31,129 nt of DNA. Source: Streptomyces sp. NRRL S-31 (GTDB lineage Bacteria; Actinomycetota; Actinomycetes; Streptomycetales; Streptomycetaceae). Position numbers and translations under genes: made by a program. The DNA is taken from assembly GCF_000718775.1 (NCBI RefSeq), contig NZ_JOCB01000114.1, positions 1 to 31,129 of the forward strand, read 5' to 3'. A model generated the notes under the pieces. It worked only from the letters and a program-made list of their open reading frames with translations, was not told the origin of the DNA and searched no databases. Of the stretch, positions 16,424 to 24,369 are shown piece after piece. Positions within the stretch are counted from its first letter, which is position 1; every line of letters starts with the position of its first letter.

Positions 16424-16843
16424 ATGACCCTGAGCATCCGCAACCAGCTGCCCGGCACCGTCACCGAGGTCCACCCCGGCGAGGTGATGGCCACCGTCAA
16501 GGTCCGGCTGGACGGCGGGCCCCACCTCACGGCCGCCATCACCGTGGAGGCCGTCGAGGAGCTGGCCCTCGCCCCCGGAACGCCCGTCCACGCCCTGGTC
16601 AAGTCGACCGAGGTGTCCCTGGCCACGCGCCGGGTCGAGGGCGTGTCGATCCGCAACCAGCTGCCCGGGTCGATCGCCCGGCTCGTCACGGGCGAGGCCG
16701 TGGCGTCCGTGAAGGTCGCCACGGCCGGCGGCGAACTCACCGCCGTGATCACCAAGGACGCCGTCGGCGACCTCGGCCTCTTCGTGGGCTCCGACGTCAT
16801 CGCGCTGATCAAGGCGACCGAGGTGTCACTGGCGACGGGGTAG
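16424..16843 (+). CDS. Di-Mop molybdate-binding protein
   Basis: This 139-residue protein consists of two tandem Mop (TOBE) domains. The repeat is obvious: LSIRNQLPGTVTEV (from residue 3) is repeated as VSIRNQLPGSIARL (from 74), and ALVKSTEVSLATR (58-70) as ALIKATEVSLATG (127-139). Mop proteins, called molbindins, assemble into rings that store or buffer molybdate in the cytoplasm. The gene follows modC by 28 bp. A CTACGGT box 8-14 bases before the ATG suggests it can also be transcribed from its own leaderless promoter, although GGTGGGT could act as a ribosome binding site. Storage or homeostasis of molybdate is inferred from the family. Confidence 0.93.
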   Translation: MTLSIRNQLPGTVTEVHPGEVMATVKVRLDGGPHLTAAITVEAVEELALAPGTPVHALVKSTEVSLATRRVEGVSIRNQLPGSIARLVTGEAVASVKVATAGGELTAVITKDAVGDLGLFVGSDVIALIKATEVSLATG

Positions 16844-16860
16844 CCGCCCGCCGGGAACGG

Positions 16861-16896
16861 CCGAGGGCCCGTCCGTGCGCACGGACGGGCCCTCGG
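16861..16896. terminator. 36-bp perfect palindrome, bidirectional terminator
   Basis: CCGAGGGCCCGTCCGTGC (16861-16878) is followed immediately by its exact reverse complement (16879-16896). It sits between the stop codon of the di-Mop gene and the stop codon of the converging gcvP, 9 bases from the latter. In RNA either strand folds into a very stable hairpin. Confidence 0.9.
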
Positions 16897-16905
16897 TTCG
16901 CTCGC

Positions 16906-19791
16906 TCAGTCCTCGTACGCGTCCAGCGGCGGGCAGGAGCACACCAGGTTGCGGTCGCCGAAGGCCTGGTCGATGCGGCGCACCGGCGGCCAGTACTTGT
17001 CGGCGGCCGAGACACCGGCCGGGAAGACGGCCTCCTCGCGGCTGTAGGCGTGCGTCCACTCACCGCCCAGCGCGGCGGCCGTGTGCGGGGCGTTGCGCAG
17101 CGGGTTGTCGTCGGCCGGCCAGTCGCCCGCGCCGACCTTCTCGATCTCGGCGCGGATGGCGATCATCGCGTCGCAGAAACGGTCCAGCTCGGTGAGGTCC
17201 TCGGACTCGGTCGGCTCGATCATCAGCGTGCCAGCCACCGGGAACGACATGGTCGGCGCGTGGAAGCCGTAGTCGATGAGCCGCTTGGCCACGTCGTCGA
17301 CGCTGACGCCGGTCGCCTTGGTGAGCGGGCGCAGGTCGATGATGCACTCGTGCGCGACCAGGCCACCGGGGCCGGTGTAGAGCACCGGGAAGTGCGGCTC
17401 CAGCCGCTTGGCGACGTAGTTCGCCGAGAGCACGGCCACCTGCGTGGCCCGCTTCAGGCCCTCGCCGCCCATCAGACGGACGTACGCCCACGAGATGGGC
17501 AGGATGCCCGCGCTGCCCCACGGGGCCGCCGAGATGGGGCCCACACCGGTCTCGGGACCGGCCTCCGGCTGGAGCGGGTGGTTCGGCAGGTACGGCGCCA
17601 GGTGCGAGCGCACGGCCACCGGACCGACACCCGGACCGCCGCCGCCGTGCGGGATGCAGAACGTCTTGTGCAGGTTCAGGTGGGAGACGTCACCGCCGAA
17701 GTGGCCCGGCTTGGCGAGGCCGACCAGCGCGTTGAGGTTGGCGCCGTCGACGTAGACCTGGCCGCCGGCCTCGTGCACCCGGGCGCAGATGTCGGCGACG
17801 TGCTCCTCGAACACACCGTGCGTGGACGGGTAGGTGATCATCAGCACGGCCAGCTCGTCGCGGTGCTGCTCGATCTTGGCGCGCAGGTCCGCGACGTCGA
17901 TCTCGCCGTCCTCGGCGGTCTTGACGACGACGACCTTCATACCGGCCATCACGGCGCTGGCGGCGTTGGTGCCGTGCGCGGAGGACGGGATCAGACAGAC
18001 GGTGCGCTGCTCGTCGCCATTGGCCCGGTGGTAGCCGCGCACGGCGAGCAGACCGGCCAGTTCACCCTGCGAACCGGCGTTCGGCTGGAGCGAGACCTTG
18101 TCGTAGCCGGTGACCTCGGCGAGCCGGTCCTCCAGCTCGTGGATGAGGGTGAGGTAGCCGGCGGCCTGCTCGGCGGGGGCGAAGGGGTGCAGCTGCCCGA
18201 ACTCGGGCCAGGTGACCGGCTCCATCTCGGTGGTCGCGTTGAGCTTCATGGTGCAGGAGCCCAGCGGGATCATGCCGCGGTCGAGCGCGTAGTCGCGGTC
18301 GGCCAGCTTGCGCAGGTAGCGCAGCATCGCGGTCTCGGACCGGTGCTGGTGGAAGACCGGGTGGGTGAGGTAGGCGTCGGTGCGCAGCAGCGCCTCGGGC
18401 AGCGTGTCCGCGGCGGTCGCGTCCAGCGCCTCGATGTCGGCCTCGGCGCCGAAGGCCGACCAGACGGCGTCCAGCTGGGCCCGGCCGGTGGTCTCGTCGC
18501 ACGCCATGGAGACGTGGTCGGCGTCGACCAGCCGCAGGTTGACGCCCTTGTCCCGGGCGGCGGCCACGATCCCGGCGGCCTTGCCGGGCACCCGCGCGGT
18601 GACGGTGTCGAAGTAGGCGCCGTGCACGACCTCCACCCCGGCGGCCGTCAGGCCGGCGGCGAGCAGGGTGGCGTAGCGGTGCGTGCGACGGGCGATCGTG
18701 CGCAGGCCCTCGGGGCCGTGGTAGACGGCGTACATGCCGGCCATGACGGCGAGCAGGACCTGCGCGGTGCAGATGTTGCTGGTGGCCTTCTCCCGGCGGA
18801 TGTGCTGCTCACGGGTCTGGAGCGCGAGCCGGTACGCCCGGTGGCCGTCCGCGTCCACGGAGACGCCCACCAGCCGCCCGGGCAGGCTCCGCGCGAACTT
18901 CTCGTGCACCGCCATGTAGCCGGCGTGCGGTCCGCCGAAGCCCATCGGGACACCGAAGCGCTGGGTGGTGCCGACGGCGATGTCCGCGCCCAGCTCGCCC
19001 GGCGAGGTCAGCAGGGTCAGGGCGAGCAGGTCGGCGGCGACCGTCACCAGGGCGCCCAGGCCGTGTGCCTGGTCGATGACGGGCTTGATGTCCCGCACGG
19101 CACCGGAGGCGCCCGGGTACTGGATCAGCACGCCGTTGATCTCGCGCTCGGCCAGCTCCGCCGGGATGCCGGCCGAGAGGTCCGCGACGACGACCTCGAC
19201 GCCGGTCGGCTCGGCGCGCGTCCGGATCACGGCGATGGTCTGCGGCAGCGCGTCCGCGTCGACCAGGAACAGGCCCTTCTTGTTCCTGCCCATGCGCAGG
19301 GACAGCGCCATGGCCTCGGCGGCGGCGGTGCCCTCGTCCAGCAGGGAGGCGCCGGAGGTGGGCAGGCCGGTCAGCTCGGCGACCATCGTCTGGAAGTTCA
19401 GCAGGGCTTCGAGCCGCCCCTGGGAGATCTCCGGCTGGTACGGCGTGTAGGCCGTGTACCAGGCGGGGTTCTCCATCACGTTGCGCAGCACGACCGGCGG
19501 GGTGAAGGTGCCGTAGTAGCCGAGGCCGATCATGGAGCCGAGCACCTGGTTGCGGTCCGCGAGCGAGCGCAGCTCGGCGAGCACCTCGGCCTCGGTACGA
19601 GCGCCCGGCAGGTCCAGGGCATCCGCGTTCTTGATCACGTCCGGTACGGCGGCGGCGGTCAGCTCGTCGAGCGAGCCGTACCCGACCTGCGCGAGCATCT
19701 TGGCCCGCGCCTCCTGGTCGGGTCCGATGTGACGCTGCTCGAACGGGATGCCCGCTTCCAGGTCGGAGAGGGGAATGCGGTGGGCGGTCAT
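16906..19791 (-). CDS. gcvP: GcvP, glycine dehydrogenase (decarboxylating), P-protein
   Basis: This 961-residue protein is the PLP-dependent P-protein of the glycine cleavage system, which decarboxylates glycine and passes the aminomethyl group to the lipoyl arm of GcvH. It is the fused form with both halves in one chain. Hallmarks are [17 protein letters not shown] at the N-terminus, the glycine-rich GGGGPG loop, and [21 protein letters not shown] holding the PLP lysine at about residue 709. The ATG at 19791 follows AGGAGG at good spacing and gives [17 protein letters not shown], the normal start; a longer frame back to 19869 reads through the riboswitch and was rejected. gcvT and gcvH are not in the window, so the partners must be elsewhere. 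Expression is controlled by the upstream glycine riboswitch. Confidence 0.98.
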   Translation of the reverse strand: MTAHRIPLSDLEAGIPFEQRHIGPDQEARAKMLAQVGYGSLDELTAAAVPDVIKNADALDLPGARTEAEVLAELRSLADRNQVLGSMIGLGYYGTFTPPVVLRNVMENPAWYTAYTPYQPEISQGRLEALLNFQTMVAELTGLPTSGASLLDEGTAAAEAMALSLRMGRNKKGLFLVDADALPQTIAVIRTRAEPTGVEVVVADLSAGIPAELAEREINGVLIQYPGASGAVRDIKPVIDQAHGLGALVTVAADLLALTLLTSPGELGADIAVGTTQRFGVPMGFGGPHAGYMAVHEKFARSLPGRLVGVSVDADGHRAYRLALQTREQHIRREKATSNICTAQVLLAVMAGMYAVYHGPEGLRTIARRTHRYATLLAAGLTAAGVEVVHGAYFDTVTARVPGKAAGIVAAARDKGVNLRLVDADHVSMACDETTGRAQLDAVWSAFGAEADIEALDATAADTLPEALLRTDAYLTHPVFHQHRSETAMLRYLRKLADRDYALDRGMIPLGSCTMKLNATTEMEPVTWPEFGQLHPFAPAEQAAGYLTLIHELEDRLAEVTGYDKVSLQPNAGSQGELAGLLAVRGYHRANGDEQRTVCLIPSSAHGTNAASAVMAGMKVVVVKTAEDGEIDVADLRAKIEQHRDELAVLMITYPSTHGVFEEHVADICARVHEAGGQVYVDGANLNALVGLAKPGHFGGDVSHLNLHKTFCIPHGGGGPGVGPVAVRSHLAPYLPNHPLQPEAGPETGVGPISAAPWGSAGILPISWAYVRLMGGEGLKRATQVAVLSANYVAKRLEPHFPVLYTGPGGLVAHECIIDLRPLTKATGVSVDDVAKRLIDYGFHAPTMSFPVAGTLMIEPTESEDLTELDRFCDAMIAIRAEIEKVGAGDWPADDNPLRNAPHTAAALGGEWTHAYSREEAVFPAGVSAADKYWPPVRRIDQAFGDRNLVCSCPPLDAYED

Positions 19792-19854
19792 TGCGGAGGC
19801 CTCCTGGTCTGACGCGACCTGCGAGGGGCACCCCGGCACGGGTACCCCGACGGC

Positions 19855-20053
19855 CTCCCCCTCTGTCATCTCAACCTGAGAGCTTCACCGGGCGCCCGCG
19901 GACACCGGCTTTCACCGTCGGTGAGGGCGGGAGCTGTCGACGCCCGCCCTGCTTTCCAGAGTGACCTCGTCCGTGCGGTACGTGAGCCTGAGAGATTCCG
20001 GGGAGGAGTTGCTCCTTCGGCGCCTCCGAGGTGGTCGGAGGACTCTCCCGCAC
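19855..20053 (-). ncRNA. Tandem glycine riboswitch upstream of gcvP
   Basis: Two glycine aptamers lie in tandem in the gcvP leader. The first (about 20053-19973) starts GTGCGGGAGAG, contains GGCGCCGAAGGAGCAACTCC and ends AATCTCTCAGGC...CCGCAC, all family signatures. The second (about 19963-19855) contains CACTCTGGAAAGC, CACCGACGGTGAAAGCC, GAAGCTCTCAGG and closes with GACAGAGGGGG. A ~60-base expression platform separates it from the gcvP start. The ribosome binding site there lies inside the self-complementary AGGAGGCCTCC, so translational control by sequestration is plausible. A TAGGCT -10 (20078-20073) would place the transcript start near 20066. In this family glycine binding normally switches the gcv genes on. 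Confidence 0.93.
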
Positions 20054-20179
20054 GGGGTCAGCAGCCGCTGTCAGCCTACCAGCGAGGTCAATGCCGCATC
20101 CTTCGAGTGGCCGCCTCGTTGAATGTGCTCTTTTGTAGTGCTTACGGATGAGGTGCGACCAAGTGGAGGGAGAGGGGCC

Positions 20180-20551
20180 GTGCAGACCGACATCGATCCG
20201 CGCAACCTGATCGGCCGCAAGGCGTTCGACCGCAATGGCACCAAGATCGGCACCATCGACGAGGTGTACCTCGACGACGCCACCGGAGTGCCCGAGTGGG
20301 CGGCCATACGCACCGGCCTCTTCTCCCGGGACGCCTTCGTCCCACTGGAGCCCAGCGAACTCGTCGACGGCGCCCTGCGCGTCCCCTTCGAGCGCGCCCT
20401 GATCAAGGACGCCCCCGACTTCGGCGTGGGCCGCCACCTCTCCCCCGACCAGGAACTCCAGCTCTACCACCACTACGGCCTCGACGTCGCCCCACCCCCC
20501 ACGGTCCCGGACCACGACTTCGGCAAGCTCGCGGGCTCGGAGGAGACCTGA
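20180..20551 (+). CDS. PRC-barrel domain protein
   Basis: This 123-residue protein is dominated by a PRC-barrel domain (about 7-80: NLIGRKAFDRNGTKIGTIDEVYLDDATGVPEWAAIRTG, then FVPLEPSELVDGALRVPFERALIKDAPDF). The tail SPDQELQLYHHYGLD is common in actinobacterial members, which often bind RNA or photosynthetic/ribosome-associated partners; no function is assigned here. The GTG start follows GGAGGGAGAGG at good spacing. It is divergent from gcvP and shares its upstream region with the riboswitch promoter. At its 3' end it overlaps the converging dinB gene by 79 bp. Confidence 0.88.
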   Translation: MQTDIDPRNLIGRKAFDRNGTKIGTIDEVYLDDATGVPEWAAIRTGLFSRDAFVPLEPSELVDGALRVPFERALIKDAPDFGVGRHLSPDQELQLYHHYGLDVAPPPTVPDHDFGKLAGSEET

Positions 20552-22017
20552 GCCCCGGCCCCTCCAGTCCTGCCGACCCCTCCCGCCTCTTCCGCCTCCT
20601 CCGCCGTTTCCTCCGGCGTCCCGGGCGCGGCGCGGGGACGGTCGCCGCCGGGCGGACCGTCCCGAGCCGGCGACCGGGCGGCACCGGCCGCCGCCACCAG
20701 CGGCAACGGCTCGGCCGACGCCAGCGCGGGGTCGTCCACGAGGAACGTCCGCACCCGGCCCGGCTCGGACAGGGGCGTCTCGAACCGCACGGTCACCCGC
20801 CCCAGCCCGCTCCCCTGCACCCACCCGTGCCCGTGCTCGGCGTGCCGCAGGTCCTGCCCCGCCCGCCACTGCCGCTCGGCGGGCTCCGGCCGCTCCACGA
20901 CGGCCTCGGCCGCACCCCCCTCCGGCTCCTCCTCCGGCGTCACCGGCATCGCCTGCGCGAACAGGTCCTCCTGGGTGTAGTCGGCGAGTCCGGACACCCC
21001 CACCCCGAGCAGCCGCACCCCGCCCGTGGTGTCCACGGAATCCAGCAGCCGCGCCGCCGCCTCCCGGATGACCGCGGGGTCGTCCGTGGGCCCCCGGAGC
21101 GTCTCGGAACGGGTCAGTGTGGAGAAGTCGTACCGCCGCACCTTGAGCACGATGGTCCGCCCGGACAGCCCGGCCCCGCGCAGCCGCCGCACGCACCGGT
21201 CGGCCAGCCGCCGCACCTCCAGACCGACCCGCGACCGGTCGTGGATGTCCACGTCGTAGGTGTCCTCCACCGACACCGACTTGGCCTCCCGCTCGGCCAC
21301 CACCGGCCGCTCGTCCCGGGCCAGGGCCATCGCGTACAGGGCCTGTCCGTGCGCCTTGCCCAGCAGCCGCACCAGCTCGTCCTCGCCCGCCTCGGCCAGC
21401 TCCTGCACCGTGGTGATCCCGGCCCGGCGCAGATGGTCGCCGGTGGCCGGTCCGACCCCCGGCAGGGTACGCACCGGCATCGGTCCCAGCAGCGCCCGCT
21501 CGGTCCCCGGCTCGATCAGCACCAGGCCGTCCGGCTTGGCCTGCTCGGAGGCGATCTTCGCCAGCATCTTGGAGGCGGCGAGCCCCACCGAGCCGGTGAG
21601 CCCGGTCACCGCCCGGATGTCCGCGCGCAGCCGCTCCCCGGCCCGCCGCGCCGACTCGGCGTCACCGGCGGCTCCCGCGGCCTCCAGATCCACGAACGCC
21701 TCGTCCAGGCTCAGCGGCTCCACCAGCGGCGACAGCTCCCGCAGCAGCGCCATCACCTGCTCGCTGATCGACCGGTACAGGGTGAAGCGCGGCACCAGGT
21801 ACGCCGCGTTGGGCGCCAGCCGGCGCGCCTGCGCCATGGGCATCGCCGAGTGGACCCCGAACAGCCGTGCCTCGTACGACGCGGTGGCCACCACACCGCG
21901 TGGTCCGAGCCCGCCCACGACGACCGCCTTCCCGCGCAGGCTCGGCTTGGACGCCTGCTCCACCGAGGCGAAGAAGGCGTCCATGTCGAGGTGCAGGATC
22001 GTGGGCGCGTTTCTCAC
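20473..22017 (-). CDS. dinB: DNA polymerase IV (Y family)
   Basis: This 514-residue translesion polymerase has the catalytic carboxylates in LHLDMDAFFASVEQ (Asp11) and PLSLDEAFVD (Asp105, Glu106). The palm motif GGLGPRGVVATASYEAR and the helix-hairpin-helix region TLPGVGPATGDHLRRAGI are clear. QEDLF at 349-353 fits a beta-clamp-binding motif. It is longer than classic DinB (about 350): residues 360-514 are an actinobacterial tail that includes HGHGWVQGSGLGRVTVRFE, followed by a Pro/Ala/Glu-rich end. The GTG start has no strong ribosome binding site, but its product VRNAPTILHLDMDAFF matches the family start. A TTGTCA -35-like box lies upstream. I saw no SOS-type palindrome. The coding end overlaps the PRC-barrel gene by 79 bp. 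Confidence 0.94.
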   Translation of the reverse strand: MRNAPTILHLDMDAFFASVEQASKPSLRGKAVVVGGLGPRGVVATASYEARLFGVHSAMPMAQARRLAPNAAYLVPRFTLYRSISEQVMALLRELSPLVEPLSLDEAFVDLEAAGAAGDAESARRAGERLRADIRAVTGLTGSVGLAASKMLAKIASEQAKPDGLVLIEPGTERALLGPMPVRTLPGVGPATGDHLRRAGITTVQELAEAGEDELVRLLGKAHGQALYAMALARDERPVVAEREAKSVSVEDTYDVDIHDRSRVGLEVRRLADRCVRRLRGAGLSGRTIVLKVRRYDFSTLTRSETLRGPTDDPAVIREAAARLLDSVDTTGGVRLLGVGVSGLADYTQEDLFAQAMPVTPEEEPEGGAAEAVVERPEPAERQWRAGQDLRHAEHGHGWVQGSGLGRVTVRFETPLSEPGRVRTFLVDDPALASAEPLPLVAAAGAARSPARDGPPGGDRPRAAPGTPEETAEEAEEAGGVGRTGGAGAQVSSEPASLPKSWSGTVGGGATSRP

Positions 22018-22085
22018 ATGTCCGATGCTGCACCACGGCACTGACAATGCGGTGGTGCCGGGGCGCCCGGCGGCGGGTCCGGCGG

Positions 22086-22769
22086 TCAGACCGCCCGGTT
22101 GCGGCGGCGTGCCAGCTCGTCCGCGGGGTTGTGCCCGACGAGGGTCTCGCCGGTGTCGACGCGCTCGCCGTGCAGCTGGGAGAGGGCGTTCTCGACGTCC
22201 CGCCACACCACGCCGACGGCGATGCCGAAGATGCCCTGGCCGCCCTGGAGCAGCGCGTGGACCTCGTCCGGCGAGGTGCACTCGTACACCGTGGCGCCGT
22301 CGCTCATCAGGGTCATCCGCTCCAGGTCGCGGAAACCGCGTTCCCTGAGGTGCTGCACGGCCGTGCGGATGTTCTGGAGCGACACCCCGGTGTCCAGGAA
22401 CCGCTTCACGATCTTCAGGACGACGACGTCCCGGAAGCTGTACAGCCGCTGGGTGCCCGACCCGTAGGCGGGCCGTACGCTGGGCTCGACCAGACCGGTG
22501 CGCGCCCAGTAGTCGAGCTGCCGGTAGGTGATGCCGGCAGCGGCGCAGGCCGTGGGCCCGCGATAGCCGATCTCCTCGGACGTCATGGACGCCACCCCTC
22601 CGCCGTTCGGCACCGCCGTCGGCAGCTGCGGAGCGTGCTCCACCGCGCCGCCGGGATGGGCATGTCCCTCGCCTGGGCGCGGTCGCGAACTCGGGGGCGA
22701 GTACGGACCGCTCTCCCCGAAACCGCGTCCGGGGGCACCCCCAGCCGTACCGTCGCCGCTCGTTCCCAC
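22086..22769 (-). CDS. MerR-family regulator (Rv1830/McdR type)
   Basis: This 227-residue regulator has a Pro/Gly-rich N-terminal extension (1-61), a MerR winged helix (about 66-135: GYRGPTACAAAGITYRQLDYWARTGLVEP, then GTQRLYSFRDVVVLKIVKRFLDTGVSLQNIR) and a C-terminal effector or dimer part (MTLMSDGATVYECTSPDEVHALLQGGQGIFGIAVG). Sequence and position match the conserved actinobacterial MerR next to DUF151 (Rv1830 in M. tuberculosis, linked to cell division control). The GTG at 22769 follows GGACGGAGG; a second start at ATG 22586, after GGAGGGG, would omit the extension. A TTGACG-N17-TACCGT promoter lies directly upstream, 24 bases from the GTG. No cysteine pattern of metal sensors is seen. 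Confidence 0.9.
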   Translation of the reverse strand: MGTSGDGTAGGAPGRGFGESGPYSPPSSRPRPGEGHAHPGGAVEHAPQLPTAVPNGGGVASMTSEEIGYRGPTACAAAGITYRQLDYWARTGLVEPSVRPAYGSGTQRLYSFRDVVVLKIVKRFLDTGVSLQNIRTAVQHLRERGFRDLERMTLMSDGATVYECTSPDEVHALLQGGQGIFGIAVGVVWRDVENALSQLHGERVDTGETLVGHNPADELARRRNRAV

Positions 22770-22799
22770 GCCGACCTCCGTCCTTGACCTGCCTTCTCG

Positions 22800-22828
22800 A
22801 CGGTAGGCAGTCACCAGGGGTGCGTCAA
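22800..22828 (-). promoter_or_regulatory. Promoter of the first MerR gene
   Basis: Read on the minus strand, TTGACG (22828-22823), a 17-bp spacer and TACCGT (22805-22800) form a near-consensus housekeeping promoter. The transcript would start about 25 bases before the GTG start codon at 22769. The 17-bp spacer is normal, unlike the 19-20 bp spacers of promoters activated by metal-type MerR proteins. Confidence 0.7.
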
Positions 22829-22852
22829 CGATCGCCACACTCGCCACGCCGA

Positions 22853-22863
22853 GTGATAATCAC
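22853..22863. promoter_or_regulatory. GTGATAATCAC palindrome upstream of MerR promoter
   Basis: A perfect 11-bp dyad, GTGAT-A-ATCAC, lies 25 bp upstream of the -35 element. It stands out as AT-rich in a GC-rich gap. It could be an operator for the MerR protein or another activator; the identity of the binder is inferred from position only. Confidence 0.5.
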
Positions 22864-22992
22864 CCTAGGAGTGGTTTCCCGTGTCCCACCGCGGGGAAAG
22901 GCTAGCCGAATGCGCTCACGGGGAGCCGTAGGACGCTCTCACTGGCCGGAGGCAATTGCCGGGGCGTCGGCCGCGCGGAGCCGCCGGCCGCA

Positions 22993-23027
22993 CCGGGGAG
23001 AACCCCGGCGCGGCCGGCCGGCCGCGC
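22993..23027 (-). terminator. Double GC hairpin after the DUF151 gene
   Basis: GCGCGGCCGG/CCGGCCGCGC (23008-23027) and CCGGGG-AGAA-CCCCGG (22993-23008) are two adjacent perfect hairpins starting a few bases after the DUF151 stop codon. They probably separate DUF151 from the downstream MerR gene, which has its own promoter. Confidence 0.65.
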
Positions 23028-23030
23028 GTC

Positions 23031-23504
23031 TCACTGATTGCTCGTGCCGAAGTCCTCGGGCGAGATCTGGTCGAGGAACTCGCGGAACTTCTCCACCTCG
23101 TCCTCCTGCTCGTCCGGAATGGCGATGCCCGCGTCGTCCAGCACCGTGTCACTGCCGTAGATCGGCGTGCCGGTGCGCAGAGCCAGCGCTATGGCATCGG
23201 AGGGGCGGGCGCTGACCTCGACCCCACTGGCGAACACCAGCTCCGCGTAGAAGACGCCTTCCCGCAGATCGGTGATACGCACTTCGGTCAGCTCCTGGCC
23301 GACGGCCTCCAGCACGTCCTTGAACAGGTCGTGGGTCAGCGGTCGTGCGGGGGCCATGCCCTGCTGGGCGAAAGCGATCGCCGTCGCCTCCCCCGGCCCG
23401 ATCCAGATGGGGAGGTAACGGTCGCCTCCCACTTCGCGCAGGAGCACGATCGGTTGGTTGGAGGGCATTTCGACCCGGACACCTACGACATCGAGCTCGT
23501 TCAC
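23031..23504 (-). CDS. DUF151 bifunctional nuclease family protein
   Basis: This 157-residue protein has the full DUF151 domain: MNELDVVGVRVEMPSNQPIVLLREVGGDRYLPIWIGPGEATAIAFAQ at the start of the fold (positions 1-47), LTHDLFKDVLEAVG, then FYAELVFASGVEVSARPSDAIALALRTGTPIY, and an acidic tail. Plant and mycobacterial homologues (Rv1829) have been described as bifunctional nucleases, although the biochemical role in actinobacteria is not settled. GTG start; AGGG lies about 8-10 bases upstream. It lies between two MerR genes in an order conserved across actinobacteria. Confidence 0.92.
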   Translation of the reverse strand: MNELDVVGVRVEMPSNQPIVLLREVGGDRYLPIWIGPGEATAIAFAQQGMAPARPLTHDLFKDVLEAVGQELTEVRITDLREGVFYAELVFASGVEVSARPSDAIALALRTGTPIYGSDTVLDDAGIAIPDEQEDEVEKFREFLDQISPEDFGTSNQ

Positions 23505-23589
23505 ACAGCAACCCTAGGCCGTGCCCGGGACGTTTGGGTAGTCGGGCCGGGAACAGGTGCCCGATCCGGCCCCTCCCCGCCCCCGTCCC

Positions 23590-24324
23590 TCAGGGCAGCC
23601 GGACCCCGAGAGCGGTCTTCACCAGGGCCGCGTGCAGCTTCATCGTGAGGCCCGCCAGCTCCTTCGTACGGGCCTCGGCGTGCGCCCTGGTCTGCGGGTT
23701 GCGGTGGCGCTTGAGCGGGGCCACCACCTGGTCGACCAGTCCCGCCTCACGGTCGGCGGCGGCCTTCATGAGCCGCAGGTGGCGCGGCTCGATCCCGAAC
23801 CGGCCCAGTTCGGCGACGAGGGCGGCCACGGTGACGGCCTCGGCGTCGTACGCCCCGTCCTCCAGGGGAGCGATGAGCCCGTAGGACTCCCACTCCTTCA
23901 GCTCGGCCTCGTCGATGTCGGCCGCGGCCAGCAGCTCGGCCTTGCCGACCCTGGCCACCGTGGGGCCCTCCACGGGCGCCGGCACGTCCTCGGCGGTGCG
24001 CTGGCGCCCGACCAGGGGCAGCGGGGCGGCCTCGCCCCGCTCCATGGCGTCCAGATGCTCCCGGATCACCTTGAGCGGCAGATAGTGGTCCCGCTGCATC
24101 CGCAGGATGTGACCGAGGCGCTCGACGTCCCCGGCGCTGAACTTGCGGTACCCCGACGGAGTCCGCCGCGGCTCCACGAGCCCCTCCGACTCCAGGAAGC
24201 GAATCTTGGAAATCGTGACCTCGGGGAACTCGTCGCGCAGCGCGTTCAGCACCGTGCCGATGCTCATCAGCCCGTCCCTGGCGGCGGTACCGCTTCCGGC
24301 ACCGCCACTCGGTGTTTGAAGCAT
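23590..24324 (-). CDS. FtsR-like MerR-family regulator (Rv1828 type)
   Basis: This 244-residue regulator has a MerR winged helix at about residues 20-80 (LMSIGTVLNALRDEFPEVTISKIRFLESEGLVEPRRTPSGYRKFSAGD). A long helical C-terminal part follows, with a second MerR-like segment (about 130-190: KAELLAAADIDEAELKEWESYGLIAP and RFGIEPRHLRLMKAAADRE). Two-domain MerR proteins of this type sit beside the FHA gene in most actinobacteria (Rv1828; FtsR in Corynebacterium, which regulates ftsZ). The ATG follows AGGGAAGG at about 7 bases. It is 45 bp downstream of the FHA gene and probably cotranscribed. Control of division genes here is inferred from homologues. Confidence 0.93.
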   Translation of the reverse strand: MLQTPSGGAGSGTAARDGLMSIGTVLNALRDEFPEVTISKIRFLESEGLVEPRRTPSGYRKFSAGDVERLGHILRMQRDHYLPLKVIREHLDAMERGEAAPLPLVGRQRTAEDVPAPVEGPTVARVGKAELLAAADIDEAELKEWESYGLIAPLEDGAYDAEAVTVAALVAELGRFGIEPRHLRLMKAAADREAGLVDQVVAPLKRHRNPQTRAHAEARTKELAGLTMKLHAALVKTALGVRLP

Positions 24325-24369
24325 GGACCTTCCCTGGGAGTCCCCCCCGGCGTTGAGTCCGGGGGCGGG

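Noticed and set aside
16414..19812. 1132-residue plus-strand open frame opposite gcvP
   Set aside because: It is a shadow frame: the product is Arg/Gly/Val-rich low-complexity sequence without domains, and gcvP on the other strand is unmistakable.
19792..19869. Upstream start for gcvP at 19869
   Set aside because: The extra 26 codons overlap the end of the glycine riboswitch, and the ATG at 19791 has a better ribosome binding site and gives the family's normal start.
19871..21196. 441-residue minus-strand open frame across the riboswitch and PRC-barrel region
   Set aside because: It runs through both aptamers and in the wrong frame of dinB; no domain is visible.
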